Of a stretch of 40,088 nt of DNA, positions 1-7,615 are shown in pieces. This DNA comes from Candidatus Cybelea septentrionalis (GTDB lineage: Bacteria; Vulcanimicrobiota; Vulcanimicrobiia; Vulcanimicrobiales; Vulcanimicrobiaceae): contig PMHJ01000038.1 in NCBI GenBank assembly GCA_003158175.1, forward strand, positions 6,214 through 46,301. The letters are read 5' to 3'. The position numbers were made by a program, and so were the translations under genes. The first letter of the stretch is position 1. Each line of letters begins with the position of its first letter. Under the pieces are notes generated by a model. It was given only the letters and a program-made list of their open reading frames with translations, ran no database searches and was not told the origin of the DNA.

Positions 1-2954
1 CTGCGATGATTGCGGATGACGCGCAGCATCGGATCGCGGTTTGCCTCGAAGCGCGCGAATGGGCCGAGCTGCTGCGCCATTTCGGCGGACGTCCGGTACG
101 CGGCGCCGGTCATCAGCGACGTGATTGCGGCACACCAGCCGAAGCCTTCCTCGGAATCGTAGGGCAAGCCCAGCCGCATCAACAGCGTGCCGAGATTTGC
201 ATATCCGAGCCCCAGCGTTCGGTAGCCATGATTCTTTTCAGCGATCCGCCTCGACGGCATCTGCCCCATCGTTACCGAGATCTCGAGCGTCGTCGTCCAG
301 ATCCGAGCCGCTTGAGCAAAGCGCTTCGCATCGAAATTGCCATCATCGTTGAGGAATTTGACGAGGTTTAAGCTTGCCAAATTGCAGTTGTGCGCAATCA
401 TGCCTTCGGCGATTACCGAATGCGTGACGGGTTCGGTCACATCATAGACGGTCGTCGTGCCGTCGGGGACCACCGACACGACCTTCGGCGAGCGTGGGTT
501 CTTGAGCTGAGCGTCGAACTCGCCGGCCAAAATCTCGCGAGCCTTGAGCTCCTTTTCCGCCGAACACGGGAAGCCGATCAGGGAGTTAAACTTCCGCGAC
601 TGTTGGTTATAGAGGTGTAGTTGACCTTGCGGATTTTTGCGGCCTTGTGGGTGCGCCCACGAAATGCGCGACGTGATCCCGAGATCGCTTAAAAGAAGCT
701 GGGCAGACCGAAGCAACGCGGGCGAGGAAGATGCCAGCATCACTTCTTTTTCTGCCGCGGCGCCGTTCGCGCGAATGCAGCCGTCGGCCGAAAAGAGTCC
801 CTGCAGATAGGCAACCTTGAGATCTTCGGGCACCCGGTGAATCGCGCTGGGGACGTCCTTATAAAGAGCCGTCGCTTGTTTAAAGCCGTAGCGCGTTTCT
901 AGATGGGAGACGAGCGATGCTTGCGACGCACTCGTCTGCATGACGCCGTTGCTCTGTACGGAGACCTGGCTGGATCGAGCATCCATTCTGGAGCCAGCGA
1001 CATTGACCGCCGCCACCTTCAGGTCGTTCAGCTGCGCGGTCATGAACTCCGCGGTGCGGCGCTCGCGCGGACCGAAGACGAGCGCAACCGTATCCTTATT
1101 GAAGACGCCGTCACCCGTGAGCCACCCGAGCATCTGCCAGCGCTTGACGTCGGCCGCATCGGAGGCAAACGTTACGGAATTACCTGACTCGCGAATCGTA
1201 ATGCGATCCAGACCCAGTTTGAGTTCGTCGAGCCGTTTCCAGCCGTTGTCGGCAGTCAGGAACTTGTGGTCGCCGGTGGCGCGAATCTCGCGGCCATCGG
1301 CCAGCTTCATGCGGAAGACCTCGCGCTCGCCGACCTTCGTTATATAGGCTGGCCGATGGGCACTGAGTCTGCGATGATCGACCTCCGAATGAATGTCGGT
1401 CGTAACGAGGACGCGCTGCCCCGACTCTTGCCGTTCGTAAAGCTCTTCGACGGTCCGTAGGCCGTCGGGCGTGCTGATACGCGTTTCAGGCCCGAAGCAC
1501 GCGGTATCATCTATAAAAACATACTCTGAGCATGGATTGGTGGCGTTGATTCGGTCGTCGTTGGAACAGGTGTGCCATTCTTGGATCGTGTCGTCGAACT
1601 GTAAGCCGGGATCCGCGCACTGCCACGCGGCGACGGCAATCTGCTCCCAGAGGTCGCGCGCCTTTATGCGTTTGACGACGTCGCCGGTGGTGCGCGCGGT
1701 CAACAGCCAGTCCTCGTCGCGGTCGAGCGCATCGAAAAAACCGTTCGTCAGGCGCACGGAGTTGTTGGAGTTCTGCCCGGAGACCGTGATATAGGCTTCG
1801 GAGTCCCACGCCGTGTCGTACTGCTCGATCTCCAAACGCGTATAGCCTTGGCGCGCGTAATCCAGCGCGCTCTGCGCCGCACCGGGAGGAACCCCGGCAT
1901 TGATCGCGTCGCGAATGGCGATGCGTAGCGATGCATTGAGAGCCGGATCGAGGCGCGCGTGGTCGGGAACGCGCGTGTCGTGAGCGGCCGAAATGATGGC
2001 GTTGAGCTGCTTCTCAAAAATGCGCGAGCCGATGACTAAATCGGCCACCTTGCGCTCTTCGCGAACCTTCCAATTGACGAACTCTTCGATATCGGGGTGA
2101 TCCGCATTGAGCACGACCATCTTGGCGGCGCGGCGCGTCGTCCCGCCCGATTTGATTGCGCCGGCCGCGCGATCGAAGACTCGCAGAAACGACATCAAAC
2201 CGCTCGACGTGCCGCCGCCGGTCAGCTTCTCTCCTGCGGACCGAAGCTTTGAAAAGTTGGCTCCGCTGCCCGAGCCGCCCTTGAAAATCCGCGCCTCTCT
2301 CAGGACGCCATCGAAGATGCCGCCCTCGTTGACGAGATCGTCTTCGATTCCAAGGATATAACAAGCGCTGACCTGGGGATGCGAAAAGGTGTCGGCCGAC
2401 GCTCGTGCCGTTTCGTCGGACGGATCGACGTACCAGTGCCCTTGCGCTGGGCCGGAAATTCCGTACGCCCAATGCAGGCCGGTGTTGAACCATTGCGGCG
2501 AGTTGGGCGCGCCGATTTGGCGCGCGAGCATCGCGCACATTTCGTCGAAGTAAACGCGCGCGTCGTCTTCCGAATCGAAGTAGCCGTACTTCCAGCCGTA
2601 GTACGTCCAGCATCCCGCCATTCGGTTGAAGACCTGGCGCGCATCGCGCTCGGGCCCGAACTGCTCGTCGCGAGGCAGGGCCTCCAGTGCGCTGCCGTCG
2701 GCCATCGAGCGCTGGAGCCAATCCGGGACGCCCTCCTCGGCAACTCGCGTGATGCACCTTGGAACGCCGGCTTTCCGACAGTACTTTTGCGCGAGCACGT
2801 CAACGGCGACCTGACTCCACGAGGCGGGAACCATAACGTCGGGCGCCTCGAAGATCACGGATCCGTCGGGGTTGACGATGCGCGAGGTCCGCGGCTCGAA
2901 AACGACGCCGGCATACGGGTTATCGGAGGTGGAATAGGTGCGCGAAAACTTCAT
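1..2954 (-). CDS. nrdJ: Class II (B12-dependent) ribonucleotide reductase with intein, 3' end beyond window
   Basis: Reduces ribonucleotides to deoxyribonucleotides using adenosylcobalamin in the cytoplasm. The frame is open from an ATG at 2954 to the left edge (984 codons visible). A GAGGAG Shine-Dalgarno lies 6 nt upstream of the start. The N-terminus has the NrdJ pattern NPDGSVIFE (residues 28-36) and AQKY (55-58). C198 matches the first redox cysteine, and N473-P-C475-S-E477 is the active-site motif in which C475 should hold the thiyl radical. A glycine-rich stretch (KGGSGSGANFSKLRS) and a GGGTSSG motif are also typical. Residues 486-856 are an intein; the host resumes with CNLASLNLVKF, so the ligated product would read DDTA-CNLASLNL, the normal family sequence. 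About 128 host residues follow before the edge. The C-terminal redox cysteines and any zinc ribbon are off-window. No ATP-cone is visible at the N-terminus. Confidence 0.95.
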   Translation of the reverse strand, partial: MKFSRTYSTSDNPYAGVVFEPRTSRIVNPDGSVIFEAPDVMVPASWSQVAVDVLAQKYCRKAGVPRCITRVAEEGVPDWLQRSMADGSALEALPRDEQFGPERDARQVFNRMAGCWTYYGWKYGYFDSEDDARVYFDEMCAMLARQIGAPNSPQWFNTGLHWAYGISGPAQGHWYVDPSDETARASADTFSHPQVSACYILGIEDDLVNEGGIFDGVLREARIFKGGSGSGANFSKLRSAGEKLTGGGTSSGLMSFLRVFDRAAGAIKSGGTTRRAAKMVVLNADHPDIEEFVNWKVREERKVADLVIGSRIFEKQLNAIISAAHDTRVPDHARLDPALNASLRIAIRDAINAGVPPGAAQSALDYARQGYTRLEIEQYDTAWDSEAYITVSGQNSNNSVRLTNGFFDALDRDEDWLLTARTTGDVVKRIKARDLWEQIAVAAWQCADPGLQFDDTIQEWHTCSNDDRINATNPCSEYVFIDDTACFGPETRISTPDGLRTVEELYERQESGQRVLVTTDIHSEVDHRRLSAHRPAYITKVGEREVFRMKLADGREIRATGDHKFLTADNGWKRLDELKLGLDRITIRESGNSVTFASDAADVKRWQMLGWLTGDGVFNKDTVALVFGPRERRTAEFMTAQLNDLKVAAVNVAGSRMDARSSQVSVQSNGVMQTSASQASLVSHLETRYGFKQATALYKDVPSAIHRVPEDLKVAYLQGLFSADGCIRANGAAAEKEVMLASSSPALLRSAQLLLSDLGITSRISWAHPQGRKNPQGQLHLYNQQSRKFNSLIGFPCSAEKELKAREILAGEFDAQLKNPRSPKVVSVVPDGTTTVYDVTEPVTHSVIAEGMIAHNCNLASLNLVKFLNDDGNFDAKRFAQAARIWTTTLEISVTMGQMPSRRIAEKNHGYRTLGLGYANLGTLLMRLGLPYDSEEGFGWCAAITSLMTGAAYRTSAEMAQQLGPFARFEANRDPMLRVIRNHR
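387..1499 (-). other. Intein with LAGLIDADG homing endonuclease in nrdJ (371 residues)
   Basis: An in-frame protein-splicing element inside NrdJ. It starts with C1 (CFGPETRISTPDGL, block A) and ends with H370-N371 followed by Cys +1 of the host (MIAHN|C, block G). Block B is ATGDHKF near residues 74-80 and block F is VYDVTEPVTHSVIAEG near 351-366. Two LAGLIDADG-like helices are visible: LGWLTGDGV (124-132) and YLQGLFSADG (231-240), each with the acidic residue in place. All splicing residues (C1, the block B His, the penultimate His, Asn371 and Cys+1) are intact, so splicing is expected. Whether the endonuclease cuts DNA cannot be told, but its acidic residues are preserved and the frame is open. 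Insertion follows A485, ten residues after the catalytic cysteine, in the most conserved part of the enzyme, as is usual for inteins. Confidence 0.95.
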
Positions 2955-3014
2955 GCGAACTCCTCGGTAATTACGAACACGCGTTCGAGCTTTATGGCTG
3001 CGCGATCGCACGCT

Positions 3015-3030
3015 AGGTTACCTATTGTGC
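3015..3030 (-). promoter_or_regulatory. NrdR-type box 2 (one good half) overlapping the likely nrdJ -10
   Basis: AGGTTACCTATTGTGC shares the TATTGTG half-site with the box at 3047-3062, while the other half is degenerate. The two sites are offset by 32 bp, three helical turns, which is the classic arrangement for paired NrdR boxes. On the minus strand ACAATA (3028-3023) could be a -10, 18 nt from the TTGTGG in the first box, so NrdR binding would cover the promoter. The promoter assignment is inference. Confidence 0.6.
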
Positions 3031-3046
3031 CACATCGAGCGGCTTA

Positions 3047-3062
3047 CCACAAGATATTGTGG
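3047..3062 (-). promoter_or_regulatory. NrdR-type box 1 upstream of nrdJ
   Basis: Palindrome CCACAAGATATTGTGG closely resembles the known NrdR box pattern (CACwATATATwGTG-like). NrdR is the ATP-cone repressor of ribonucleotide reductase genes. The site lies about 95 bp upstream of the nrdJ start. Its first half also supplies a possible -35 (TTGTGG on the minus strand, 3052-3047). Confidence 0.75.
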
Positions 3063-3202
3063 TCCTCGCTGAAGTCCTTGTGGGCCGGCTGTGGTTATGG
3101 CCGCAAAGATGTGGACAGTTCCCTCAACCAGCGGGCAGGCGAGTGGAGGCCATGTGGAAAGCCCCGAGGATACGGGGGATAACATTTGCGAACGCAAGCG
3201 AT

Positions 3203-3682
3203 ATGTTCGGGCCCGATCGTTTCGCTCCAAGGCTGCATGACGTGCCTCACGAGGAGCTCGAGGCCGCAGGCATCCGCGGCCTCATCGTGGACCTCGACAA
3301 CACCCTTTTGGGTTTTCGCGAGACGGAGCTCGGGGAGGAGCACATCAGTTGGGTGGCTCGGGCTCACGACCGCGGTTTTCGCATCGTGATGCTTTCGAAC
3401 AACCAGTCGGGGCGGGTCAACCTGCTGGCGGCTCAGCTGCAAGTCGAGTGCATCCCTAATGCCCTCAAGCCGCTGCCTTTTGGTTTCTTGCGGGCAAAAC
3501 GCCGGCTGGGCATGCGCCGGCACGAGATCGCGGTGGTTGGCGATCAGCTTTTCACCGACGTTCTTGGCGGTAAGCTCTGCGGACTGTATACGATCTTGAC
3601 CGAGCCCATCGAGGGCAAAGATTTTCCCGTCACTCGATTCTTTCGTTTCTTCGAGCGCTTGATGCTGCGTGGCCGAAGATGA
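3203..3682 (+). CDS. YqeG-family HAD IIIA phosphatase
   Basis: A cytoplasmic HAD-superfamily protein of the YqeG type, 159 residues from this start. Motif I is DLDNTL (D30, D32), motif II region LSNN (about 70) and the acidic motif GDQLFTD (about 113). The start was chosen because MFGPDRF aligns with the usual YqeG beginning (a short PDRF-like N-terminus about 25 residues before motif I). In-frame alternatives are ATG 3152, with GGAGG only 2 nt upstream, and GTG 3059. The reading frame ends in an ATGA overlap with aroE. In Firmicutes yqeG lies close to aroE and to the yqeH GTPase gene; here yqeH is absent between them. The substrate is not known from sequence; phosphatidylglycerophosphate phosphatase activity is reported for some relatives. 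Confidence 0.85.
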   Translation: MFGPDRFAPRLHDVPHEELEAAGIRGLIVDLDNTLLGFRETELGEEHISWVARAHDRGFRIVMLSNNQSGRVNLLAAQLQVECIPNALKPLPFGFLRAKRRLGMRRHEIAVVGDQLFTDVLGGKLCGLYTILTEPIEGKDFPVTRFFRFFERLMLRGRR

Positions 3683-4419
3683 TGAGGCTGGCGCTGATCG
3701 GCGATCCGGTCGAGCACAGCGCGAGCCCCACGCTGCATCGCGGCTTCCTCGACGAAGCCGGCATCGACGGTGAGTACGTCGCGATTCGCGTGGCGCGCGG
3801 CGATGGCGCTCGAGCGATTCGGCACCTTCGTGCCGATGGCTTCACCGGTTGCAACGTCACCTATCCGCTGAAAGAAGAGGCGTTTGAGGTGAGCGAGACG
3901 CGCAGCGATGAAGCGCGTCGAGCACAAGCCGTCAACACGATTTTCTTTGGGCGCGAAATTCTGGGTACGACGACCGACGGCGCCGGCGCCCGCACGGCAA
4001 TCGAGACTCTCCTCGATGAACCCGTCGCGCTAAAACGAGTCGGCGTCCTTGGCTACGGTGCGACGGCTCGCGCAATTCTCGCCGCATTGCAAGAGAACGA
4101 TGCGTACGCATTTGTGTGGGGACGCGACGCGGAGCGCGTGAGCCAGACCTGTCGCCGTTTCGAAGCGAAGCCTTGGCCGGACTCCAACCCGCCTGAGATT
4201 GTCGTCAGCACCCTTCCGCCCGAAGCGTCTCTGTCCGCCGAGCTGATCGCGCAGCTCCGAAGCGCCGATATGGTGATGGATGCGAACTACGGGGATCGCT
4301 CGCAGCTGGCCCACCGGCTCAATCGCGAAGTGATTGCGGGCGACGCAATGTTGGAGGCTCAAGCTCGCGCGAGCTTCGATTTTTGGCTCGCGCATCTCGA
4401 TCGCGTTGCAGGCGGCTAG
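3679..4419 (+). CDS. aroE: Shikimate dehydrogenase
   Basis: Reduces 3-dehydroshikimate to shikimate with NADPH, a step of chorismate and aromatic amino acid synthesis. The 246-residue protein has the N-terminal substrate motif GDPVEHSASP (8-17) and GCNVTYPLKE with catalytic K65. It also has AVNT, TTDGAG with the partner aspartate, and the nucleotide-binding loop GYGATARA. It is slightly shorter than typical AroE (about 270). The start ATG overlaps the yqeG stop by ATGA, so the two are probably translated together. A second pathway gene, aroQ, lies 11.5 kb away at 15951. Confidence 0.93.
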   Translation: MMRLALIGDPVEHSASPTLHRGFLDEAGIDGEYVAIRVARGDGARAIRHLRADGFTGCNVTYPLKEEAFEVSETRSDEARRAQAVNTIFFGREILGTTTDGAGARTAIETLLDEPVALKRVGVLGYGATARAILAALQENDAYAFVWGRDAERVSQTCRRFEAKPWPDSNPPEIVVSTLPPEASLSAELIAQLRSADMVMDANYGDRSQLAHRLNREVIAGDAMLEAQARASFDFWLAHLDRVAGG

Positions 4420-4421
4420 AG

Positions 4422-4445
4422 TCACCTGCAATTTAGTTCAGGTGA
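4422..4445. terminator. Hairpin after aroE
   Basis: TCACCTG (4422-4428) and CAGGTGA (4439-4445) form a perfect 7-bp stem with a 10-nt loop just after the aroE stop. There is no T-tract, so it is not a classic intrinsic terminator. It could be a bidirectional transcript end or a regulatory palindrome. Confidence 0.35.
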
Positions 4446-4582
4446 ACGCCGCAGTCTGGTTCGGCGCCCGGTCGCAGCAGCAGTGGCCGCCCACAGAATC
4501 GGCACGGAAGTATCTGCGCCTCGCCATCAGGGAATCGGTCTTGAGGGCTGCCCCGCACAACGTACTCGTCGCTGAAGTCCAT
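4433..4582 (-). CDS. Possible small zinc-ribbon-like protein (49 aa)
   Basis: Open frame from ATG 4582 to TAA 4433. The C-terminal half reads LPCRFCGRPLLLRPGAEP then DCGVH, so it has CxxC followed by C and H, a possible zinc site. No good Shine-Dalgarno is seen. The frame remains open upstream through the tRNA-Ser gene, which shows that openness alone proves little in this high-GC DNA. It fills the aroE-tRNA gap. I do not recognise a named family. It may be a chance ORF. Confidence 0.35.
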   Translation of the reverse strand: MDFSDEYVVRGSPQDRFPDGEAQILPCRFCGRPLLLRPGAEPDCGVHLN

Positions 4583-4642
4583 AAGGGCCCAGGTTAGCAC
4601 GCGCGTCAAGCGGCGTTCGCGAAGCGAAGCTAGCCGCAAATC

Positions 4643-4733
4643 TGGCGGAGAGGGAGGGAGTCGAACCCTCGAGAGGCTCATCACCTCTGCTCGCTTTCCA
4701 AGCGAGTGCATTCAGCCGCTCTGCCACCTCTCC
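4643..4733 (-). tRNA. tRNA-Ser(GGA)
   Basis: Acceptor stem GGAGAGG (4733-4727) pairs with CCTCTCC (4653-4647), followed by discriminator G and an encoded CCA (4645-4643). The anticodon stem CTCGC/GCGAG encloses loop TTGGAAA, giving anticodon GGA, which reads UCC and UCU serine codons. A long variable arm and a TTCGA T-loop are present, as expected for a class II tRNA. Confidence 0.95.
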
Positions 4734-4783
4734 AGGCTGCCTCGCTGGATTGGGGCGCCGAGCAGCGAACTCCTCGGTCGCGT

Positions 4784-5377
4784 ATGAGGCTCACGCTGGT
4801 TCGGCACGGGCCGACGGAATGGAACGCGCTGCGGCGCTTCCAAGGAAGGACGGATATGCCGTTGTCGGCGCATGGGCGCGCCCAAGCGCGGGCGATCGCG
4901 GAGACGTTGCACGCCGAGTCGTTCGACTGCATCTATTCGAGCGATCTTGTTCGCGCGGCGGAGACGGCGCGAATGCTGGGCGAATCTCACGGCGCTGAGA
5001 TTACATTTGACGACCGCCTGCGAGAGTTCGATTTTGGGCGTTGGGAAGGCCTGACGTGGGACGAAATCGTCGCAGCCAATCCGCACCTCGCCGGCCACGG
5101 TTCGACCGCGGTGAAGCTGTACGCGCCCGAAAACGGCGAATCGTTCCCGCAGGTCCGCACGCGCTTGGCGTCGTTCCTCGATGACATCACACGGCAGAAT
5201 CGCCGAGCCGCTGCGGTCGTAACGCATGCCGGCGTGCTGCACGCCGTGTTTTCGGTGCTTGGGCTCGAGCCACCGGAGCGCTTTACTCCGGGGGGCATAA
5301 CCCGAATCGCAATGGAGGAGGGCGGCGCCTCGGTACTATCGCTCGACGATCGGCGGCATCTCGATGACGCGAGTTGA
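4784..5377 (+). CDS. Histidine phosphatase (phosphoglycerate mutase family)
   Basis: A 197-residue member of histidine phosphatase branch 1. LVRHGPTEWN carries the phosphorylated H8 in an RHG motif. YSSDLVRAAETA gives the second arginine, LREFDFGRWEG the conserved glutamate (about 85), and VVTHAGVLHAV (about 147) the second catalytic histidine. The family includes cofactor-dependent phosphoglycerate mutase, CobC alpha-ribazole phosphatase and broad phosphatases. The length and the FDFGRWEG pattern are closer to the phosphatase group. A CobC role would suit a B12-dependent organism, but no cobalamin genes are nearby. The start at ATG 4784 puts the RHG motif at the normal distance; an upstream extension would run into the tRNA. 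Confidence 0.88.
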   Translation: MRLTLVRHGPTEWNALRRFQGRTDMPLSAHGRAQARAIAETLHAESFDCIYSSDLVRAAETARMLGESHGAEITFDDRLREFDFGRWEGLTWDEIVAANPHLAGHGSTAVKLYAPENGESFPQVRTRLASFLDDITRQNRRAAAVVTHAGVLHAVFSVLGLEPPERFTPGGITRIAMEEGGASVLSLDDRRHLDDAS

Positions 5378-5996
5378 TCGCTGCTGGACGCTGTTCTTGG
5401 CCATCGCGATACTAGCGGTTACCGCAGCGCCCGCTCGTTCGGCTCGGCATACCGTTGTTGGGCACTTCATCGTACCCAGGTCGAGCGCGCGACCTTTTTC
5501 TGGGTACGGCGCGAACCTCATCACGAATCCTGGTTTCGAGAGCGGTAATGTCGACGGCGGGTGGCATCAGTGCGGCGACGTGCGCGCGTACGTTGTGCGC
5601 GACCACCCGTTTAGCGGCTCTTACGACGAGTATTCCGGAACGGCAAATGGCCGACGCGAACCCTCGGGAAACTCCGGGGTCTGCCAAGAGATAATCATCC
5701 CGCCAGGCGGCGTTCTGACCGCGAAGCTCTATCAGCTTTCCAACGAAGCCGACACGACGTTTGCGTATCAGGAGGCGGATCTACTCGACAACCGTGGGAA
5801 CGTCGTTGTAAATCTCTATAAATCCGTCAACAACAACCCATCCTGGGTTAGCGGCATGTGGAACCTCGGCGCCTTTTCCGGACGAACCTACTGGCTCTAC
5901 TTTGGGGTGCACGGTGACGGCTATTCGAGTCTCTCGACCCAACAGTTCCTGGACGACGTGCGGCTGGCCGGCAGCGCTTCCGCGCCTCGGAAATAG
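5364..5996 (+). CDS. Secreted protein, possible carbohydrate-binding-module-like fold
   Basis: 210 residues with an N-terminal signal peptide (LFLAIAILAVTAAPARS, cleavage near ARSA). The mature part begins with NLITNPGFESGNVDGGW, a phrase common at the start of beta-sandwich modules such as CBM4/9-like and PEP-CTERM-associated domains. It continues with alternating strands ending FLDDVRLAG, which is also typical of those modules. No catalytic motif is seen. It starts 14 nt inside the upstream phosphatase gene, so the two may be cotranslated. A binding role at the cell surface is inference; the ligand is unknown. Confidence 0.7.
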   Translation: MTRVDRCWTLFLAIAILAVTAAPARSARHTVVGHFIVPRSSARPFSGYGANLITNPGFESGNVDGGWHQCGDVRAYVVRDHPFSGSYDEYSGTANGRREPSGNSGVCQEIIIPPGGVLTAKLYQLSNEADTTFAYQEADLLDNRGNVVVNLYKSVNNNPSWVSGMWNLGAFSGRTYWLYFGVHGDGYSSLSTQQFLDDVRLAGSASAPRK

Positions 5997-6030
5997 GGAC
6001 TGGGCGCCCCACGCCGCGAAGAAGGGCACC

Positions 6031-6225
6031 ATGCAGTCGCGCAAGATGCTGTGGATTGGTTTAGGAGTCGGCGTAGTGGGCTTAGCCGCTGCGGTGGCTA
6101 TTGTGGTCTATCGCTTGACATCCCATGAAACGCGCGAGGATCCGACGACGCAGCGCATCCAACACCTGATCGACGAAGCGAACTCGTTGCTCAAGGCGCT
6201 TGACGAGCAGCGACACAGCGCCTAA
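6031..6225 (+). CDS. Small single-pass membrane protein (64 aa)
   Basis: ATG 6031 is preceded by GAAGGG. Residues 7-28 form one strongly hydrophobic segment (IGLGVGVVGLAAAVAIVVYRL). It is followed by a short polar helix with coiled-coil-like spacing (IQHLIDEANSLLKALDEQ), probably cytoplasmic. No family is recognised. The stop at 6223-6225 lies 26 nt inside the rlmD frame and 4 nt before a palindromic repeat. Confidence 0.6.
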   Translation: MQSRKMLWIGLGVGVVGLAAAVAIVVYRLTSHETREDPTTQRIQHLIDEANSLLKALDEQRHSA

Positions 6226-7615
6226 GAGCGTCCTTCGACAAGCTCAGGACGACACGCTGAGGGCCGGCGCCGAACTCGAGATCGAATTTACGGATGTTCT
6301 GGCCAACGGACAAGGTGTCGGTCGGGCGTCCGGCATCGTCGTTTTTTGCTTTGGACCGCTGCCCGGCGAGCGGGCGCGCGTTCGCATCGAGACGGTCAAG
6401 CAGCGGTACGCGGTCGCCGAGATGCTCGAGTTGCTGGTCGAGTCGCCCAAGCGAGCGCGTCCGTTCTGCCCGGTCTTCGGAGCCTGCGGCGGATGTCAGC
6501 TCCAACATCTTGCCTACGATGCGCAACTGACGTGGAAGCGCGACGTCGTGCGCAATGCGTTGTCGCGCATCGGCGGCTTCGCGGACGTTGAAGTGAGCGA
6601 AACAATCGGCATGAACGAGCCGCGCGCCTATCGGAACAAGATGTCCGTTGTTGTCGACCATCGTTCGGAGCCGCCGGCTCTGGGGTTTTACCGGCAACGC
6701 TCTCACGAGGTCGTTCCGATCGATGCCTGCCCGATCGTTACCCCGCAGCTCGACGCCGTGCTTGCGGCTTTGGCCGAGAATCGGGTAAACGCAACGGTCG
6801 CCCCAATGCTTCGCGGCGCGCGGCACCTCGTGGCGCGAGCCGCTCGCGCGACCGGTCAGGTCGTGCTCACGGTGACGACCGACGAAGCAATTGCAGAGGC
6901 AAAGCGGAACGCGCGCGCGGTCCGGCGCGAACTGCCTGCAGTGGCGGGTATCGGCAACTCGTACGGCCCTGCGAGCGAAAACGCCGTCCTGGGGCGGCAC
7001 TACCAGTTGCTCGACGGCGACGGCGAAATCGAAGAGTCGGTGGGCGGGGTGCGCTATCGGATCTCCGCCGCTTCGTTCTTCCAAATCAACGTCCAGATAC
7101 TCGAGCGAATCTTCGACTTTATCGAACCGTGGCTGAAAACTCCCGGCAGCATCGTCGATCTCTACTGCGGATCGGGAACCTTTGCGCTCTACTTCGCACG
7201 GCGCGGTTGGAGCGTTACCGGGATCGAGGAGAACCGGAATGCAATCGCCGAGGCAGAGGCAAACGCGCGACTCAACGGGCTAGGAGGGCGCGCTCGCTTT
7301 GAGGCCGGCCGAGTCGAGCAGATGGCCGCCGTCCCACGGGTGGCTGGCATTTTACAAGAGGCGGACGTCGTTTTTCTCGATCCGCCGCGCAAAGGTTGCG
7401 ACAACGTGGTCCTGAGCGCAATCGCGCAGGCACGCGTGCGCAACGTCTGGTACCTTTCTTGCGACGCGGCCACGCTGGCACGGGATTTGAAGTTCTTGGC
7501 ATCCAAGGGCTATCGCCTCGGCGTCGTGCAGCCCTTCGATATGTTTCCGCAAACCGGGCACGTCGAGACGCTGGTCCAGTTGGAGCATTTTAAGATTGAC
7601 ACCCGACACGATTGA
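6200..7615 (+). CDS. rlmD: 23S rRNA (uracil) methyltransferase, RlmD/TrmA family
   Basis: SAM-dependent 5-methyluridine methyltransferase acting on rRNA. A TRAM-like domain occupies about residues 22-80. The iron-sulfur cysteines are in CPVFGACGGC (about 89-98), with the fourth in DACPIV. The SAM loop is DLYCGSGTF (about 319), followed by DPPRKGC (about 394) and the catalytic cysteine in YLSCDAATLARD (about 419). Length 471 is normal. The start is TTG 6200; no ATG or GTG lies between it and the TRAM domain. The first 20 or so residues are partly encoded by a palindromic repeat (6230-6253) and are probably not part of the ancestral protein. Whether the substrate is U1939-like or another uracil (RlmC/RlmD/RlmCD) cannot be decided from sequence. 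Confidence 0.9.
   Translation: MTSSDTAPKSVLRQAQDDTLRAGAELEIEFTDVLANGQGVGRASGIVVFCFGPLPGERARVRIETVKQRYAVAEMLELLVESPKRARPFCPVFGACGGCQLQHLAYDAQLTWKRDVVRNALSRIGGFADVEVSETIGMNEPRAYRNKMSVVVDHRSEPPALGFYRQRSHEVVPIDACPIVTPQLDAVLAALAENRVNATVAPMLRGARHLVARAARATGQVVLTVTTDEAIAEAKRNARAVRRELPAVAGIGNSYGPASENAVLGRHYQLLDGDGEIEESVGGVRYRISAASFFQINVQILERIFDFIEPWLKTPGSIVDLYCGSGTFALYFARRGWSVTGIEENRNAIAEAEANARLNGLGGRARFEAGRVEQMAAVPRVAGILQEADVVFLDPPRKGCDNVVLSAIAQARVRNVWYLSCDAATLARDLKFLASKGYRLGVVQPFDMFPQTGHVETLVQLEHFKIDTRHD
6230..6253. repeat. Palindromic repeat copy inside the rlmD 5' end
   Basis: 24 bp: GTCCT, then TCGACAAGCTC, then AGGAC-GAC. It is the same unit as the repeats around 14.4 and 14.9 kb, with C for AT changes in the arms. 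It is translated in rlmD as VLRQAQDD and lies 4 nt after the stop of the small membrane protein. Confidence 0.8.

Noticed and set aside
1-2954. nrdJ as a broken or frameshifted gene because of the unusual middle
   Set aside because: The frame is continuous and the odd stretch has all splicing blocks of an intein.
3085-3165. DnaA boxes or origin near TGTGGTTAT, TGTGGACAG and TGTGGAAAG
   Set aside because: All have mismatches to TGTGGATAA, and no dnaA, dnaN or AT-rich unwinding region is nearby.
3059-3202. Longer N-terminus of the YqeG protein from GTG 3059
   Set aside because: Non-conserved extension overlapping the NrdR box; the family starts close to PDRF.
6191-7084. Long minus-strand ORF antisense to rlmD
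   Set aside because: Open only because of high GC; rlmD on the plus strand has all family motifs.
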